Shown here one piece after another: positions 14,161 to 15,423 of a DNA stretch of 15,423 nucleotides. Each line of letters opens with the position of its first letter. Position 1 is the stretch's first letter. Below the pieces are notes generated by a model. That model saw only the letters and a program-made list of their open reading frames with translations, was not told where the DNA came from and did no database searches. The position numbers and the translations under genes are program-made. The DNA is from CAZSGN01 sp964606415 (GTDB taxonomy: Bacteria; Bacteroidota; Bacteroidia; Bacteroidales; JBBRXJ01): assembly GCA_964606415.1 (NCBI GenBank), contig CAZSGN010000035.1, forward strand, positions 1 through 15,423. The letters are read 5' to 3'.

Positions 14161-14799
14161 ATGCCAAGGAAAAAAAGAAAAATTCCGGAAATTAATGGAG
14201 GTCCAATGGCGGATATTGCATTCCTGCTTTTGATTTTCTTTCTTGTTACTACTACTATAGATACAGATTCAGGAATCTCCAGAAAGTTGCCTCCCATGCC
14301 GGAGGAAGAACAACAAGAAGATAAGGATAAAATTAAGGAAAGAAATGTATTGGTTGTTCTGGTTAATCGCAATGATGATCTTTTGGTTGATGGGGAACGG
14401 GTGCATATTTCACGGTTAAAGGAAAAGGCCATTGAATTTATTACTAATCCATCGAATAAAGAATCATTGCCTGAGAAAGTTTTACTTTCTGAGAAAAAGA
14501 AAAAAGCACTTAGTAAAGATAAGGAAGAGAAAGCTCGGGAAATACAAGAAGCTATTGATCTTTTGGGTGATATACCTACTACTAAAGGGGTTGTTTCTCT
14601 TCAAAATGATCGGGCAACTTCATATCGTGCTTATATTCAGGTGCAGGATGAACTTACTGCTGCTTTTCGTGAGGTAAGAGATCGTTTGGCCGTTGAAAAG
14701 TTCGGGAAAAAGTATAAAGAATTGGATGAGGAGAAAGCTGATGCTATTACTGAAGTTTATCCTTTAGCTATTTCCGAGGCAGAGCCTGTCGAAATATAA
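14161..14799 (+). CDS. exbD: ExbD/TolR family biopolymer transport protein, long form
   Basis: Inner-membrane stator partner of ExbB with a single helix and a periplasmic domain. The essential membrane aspartate is D18 in MADIAFLLLIFFLV, with the helix at about 16-34 and a basic cytoplasmic tail before it (PRKKRK). At 212 residues it is much longer than the usual 130-150. A lysine- and glutamate-rich stretch of about 50 residues (roughly 95-145, including SEKKKKALSKDKEEK) lies inside the periplasmic domain. The family fold resumes with YIQVQDELTAAFREVRDRL. It ends in an EVYPLAISEAEP motif. It follows the hairpin by 20 bases and precedes a second, shorter exbD by 24 bases. Confidence 0.92.
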   Translation: MPRKKRKIPEINGGPMADIAFLLLIFFLVTTTIDTDSGISRKLPPMPEEEQQEDKDKIKERNVLVVLVNRNDDLLVDGERVHISRLKEKAIEFITNPSNKESLPEKVLLSEKKKKALSKDKEEKAREIQEAIDLLGDIPTTKGVVSLQNDRATSYRAYIQVQDELTAAFREVRDRLAVEKFGKKYKELDEEKADAITEVYPLAISEAEPVEI

Positions 14800-14808
14800 T
14801 TAAACATT

Positions 14809-14814
14809 AGGAGG
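14809..14814 (+). promoter_or_regulatory. Strong Shine-Dalgarno before the second exbD
   Basis: AGGAGG is an exact Shine-Dalgarno core, nine bases before the ATG at 14824 and twelve before the next ATG at 14827. The starts of the other genes in this window have no such sequence. The spacing favours 14824. Confidence 0.55.
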
Positions 14815-14823
14815 AATTAAACC

Positions 14824-15303
14824 ATGATGGGTAAATTTAAAAAATCAGGAACGAAAGAAGTGGGAACAATTAATACAGCTTCCCTGCCTGATATTGTTTT
14901 TATGCTGTTGTTCTTCTTTATGGTTTCTACTGTTTTGAGGAATGCTGAAATGAAAGTAAAAGTCGATCCCCCTAAAGCTTCTGAAATTAAAAAGCTTGAG
15001 AAAAAATCCCTCGTTAGTAATATTTTTGTTGGTAAGCCTGTCGAAAAGTTCCAAAAGCTTTATGGTAATCAAACCCGTATTCAATTGAACGATTCTTTTT
15101 CAGATGTCGATGATATCAGGGAATTTATTATTCAGGAGCGCGAACAAATTGACGAGAAAGACAAGGCTTTTATGACCGTCAGTCTGAAAGTTGATGAGAA
15201 TACGAAAATGGGGATTGTTACTGATGTCAAACAGGCATTGCGAAAGGCGAATGCCCTCAAGGTGAATTATTCAACCAAAAAAGAGAGCAAAAGAAATAAT
15301 TGA
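14824..15303 (+). CDS. exbD: ExbD/TolR family biopolymer transport protein, short form
   Basis: Second ExbD of the cluster, 159 residues. The membrane helix at about 20-38 carries the proton-path aspartate D23 in LPDIVFMLLFFFMV. A periplasmic domain follows, with TVSLKVDENTKMGIVTDVKQAL near residue 118 corresponding to the conserved ExbD fold. The protein is clearly different from the first ExbD rather than a recent duplicate: it has a different tail, shorter loops and little matching sequence outside the helix. It may form a heterodimer with the long form in one ExbB pore, or serve a different partner. The ATG at 14824 is preferred because of the Shine-Dalgarno, although 14827 is also possible. 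Confidence 0.92.
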   Translation: MMGKFKKSGTKEVGTINTASLPDIVFMLLFFFMVSTVLRNAEMKVKVDPPKASEIKKLEKKSLVSNIFVGKPVEKFQKLYGNQTRIQLNDSFSDVDDIREFIIQEREQIDEKDKAFMTVSLKVDENTKMGIVTDVKQALRKANALKVNYSTKKESKRNN

Positions 15304-15313
15304 CATTTCTGGT

Positions 15314-15337
15314 GTTGATTGTTGATTGTTGATTGTT
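15314..15337 (+). repeat. Tandem heptamer GTTGATT, three copies plus GTT
   Basis: GTTGATT repeats exactly at 15314-15320, 15321-15327 and 15328-15334, then continues as GTT. It lies ten bases after the exbD stop. Short tandem repeats like this change copy number by slippage. No coding frame or known binding site is attached to it. Confidence 0.8.
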
Positions 15338-15392
15338 TACTAATATACGCTTATCAATATAGCATCATTTTTTTTGCCTGAGTTGAGGCGAT

Positions 15393-15423
15393 ATGAGTGA
15401 TGTGAAAAGCTTATATTTTACAG
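15393..15423 (+). CDS. Possible start of a downstream gene (cut by the window end)
   Basis: An ATG at 15393 opens a frame reading MSDVKSLYFT that is still open at the last base. The 89 bases between the exbD stop and this ATG hold the heptamer repeat and a T-run but no clear terminator or TAnnTTTG box. Ten codons are too few to tell a gene from chance. A tonB or another Exb-related gene here would fit the context but cannot be seen. Confidence 0.2.
   Translation, partial: MSDVKSLYFT

Noticed and set aside
15314..15337. The start of a CRISPR array
   Set aside because: The units are seven bases with no spacers, far too short and contiguous for CRISPR.

Overview
The window looks like chromosomal DNA from an anaerobic or facultatively anaerobic member of the Bacteroidota, probably Bacteroidales or a close relative. 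The support is: low GC content; almost no Shine-Dalgarno sequences; promoter-like TAnnTTTG boxes; a 1175-residue pyruvate:ferredoxin oxidoreductase; a ComEC without the usual metallo-beta-lactamase motif; and the ExbB / small membrane protein / ExbD / ExbD arrangement that I recall as common in this phylum. The 100-N run shows that it comes from a scaffolded draft assembly. The placement is inferred from these traits, not from a database search.

Region 1 (1-5117): a terminator of an upstream gene, then nifJ alone between terminators, then ruvX and def. def is followed by a 100-N gap whose two flanks share an identical 55-bp sequence, so the gap is almost certainly artificial. Region 2 (5118-8362): a dihydroorotate dehydrogenase-like flavoprotein on the minus strand that has lost the orotate-site residues, divergent from comEC, which has a good Bacteroidota promoter. 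Region 3 (8363-12191): a structured 250-bp intergenic segment, then trkA-trkH-tatD. trkA and trkH overlap by four bases and encode a potassium uptake system. tatD carries one in-frame TGA where a glycine is expected. Region 4 (12192-12731): about 450 bp without a recognisable gene but with several inverted repeats, then tRNA-Ser(GGA). Region 5 (12795-15303): a four-gene energy-transduction operon of exbB, a four-helix membrane protein of unknown role, and two different exbD genes. Together these would form a proton-driven motor for TonB-type outer-membrane transport. No tonB is visible.

Most genes are core metabolism or housekeeping: pyruvate oxidation, rRNA maturation, N-terminal deformylation, DNA uptake, potassium uptake and TonB energisation. 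I see no phage, CRISPR, transposase or defence island. The points most worth a second look are the in-frame TGA in tatD, the catalytically altered dihydroorotate dehydrogenase-like protein near nifJ, the unknown membrane protein inside the Exb operon with a strong hairpin after it, the folded segment upstream of trkA, and the false assembly gap.
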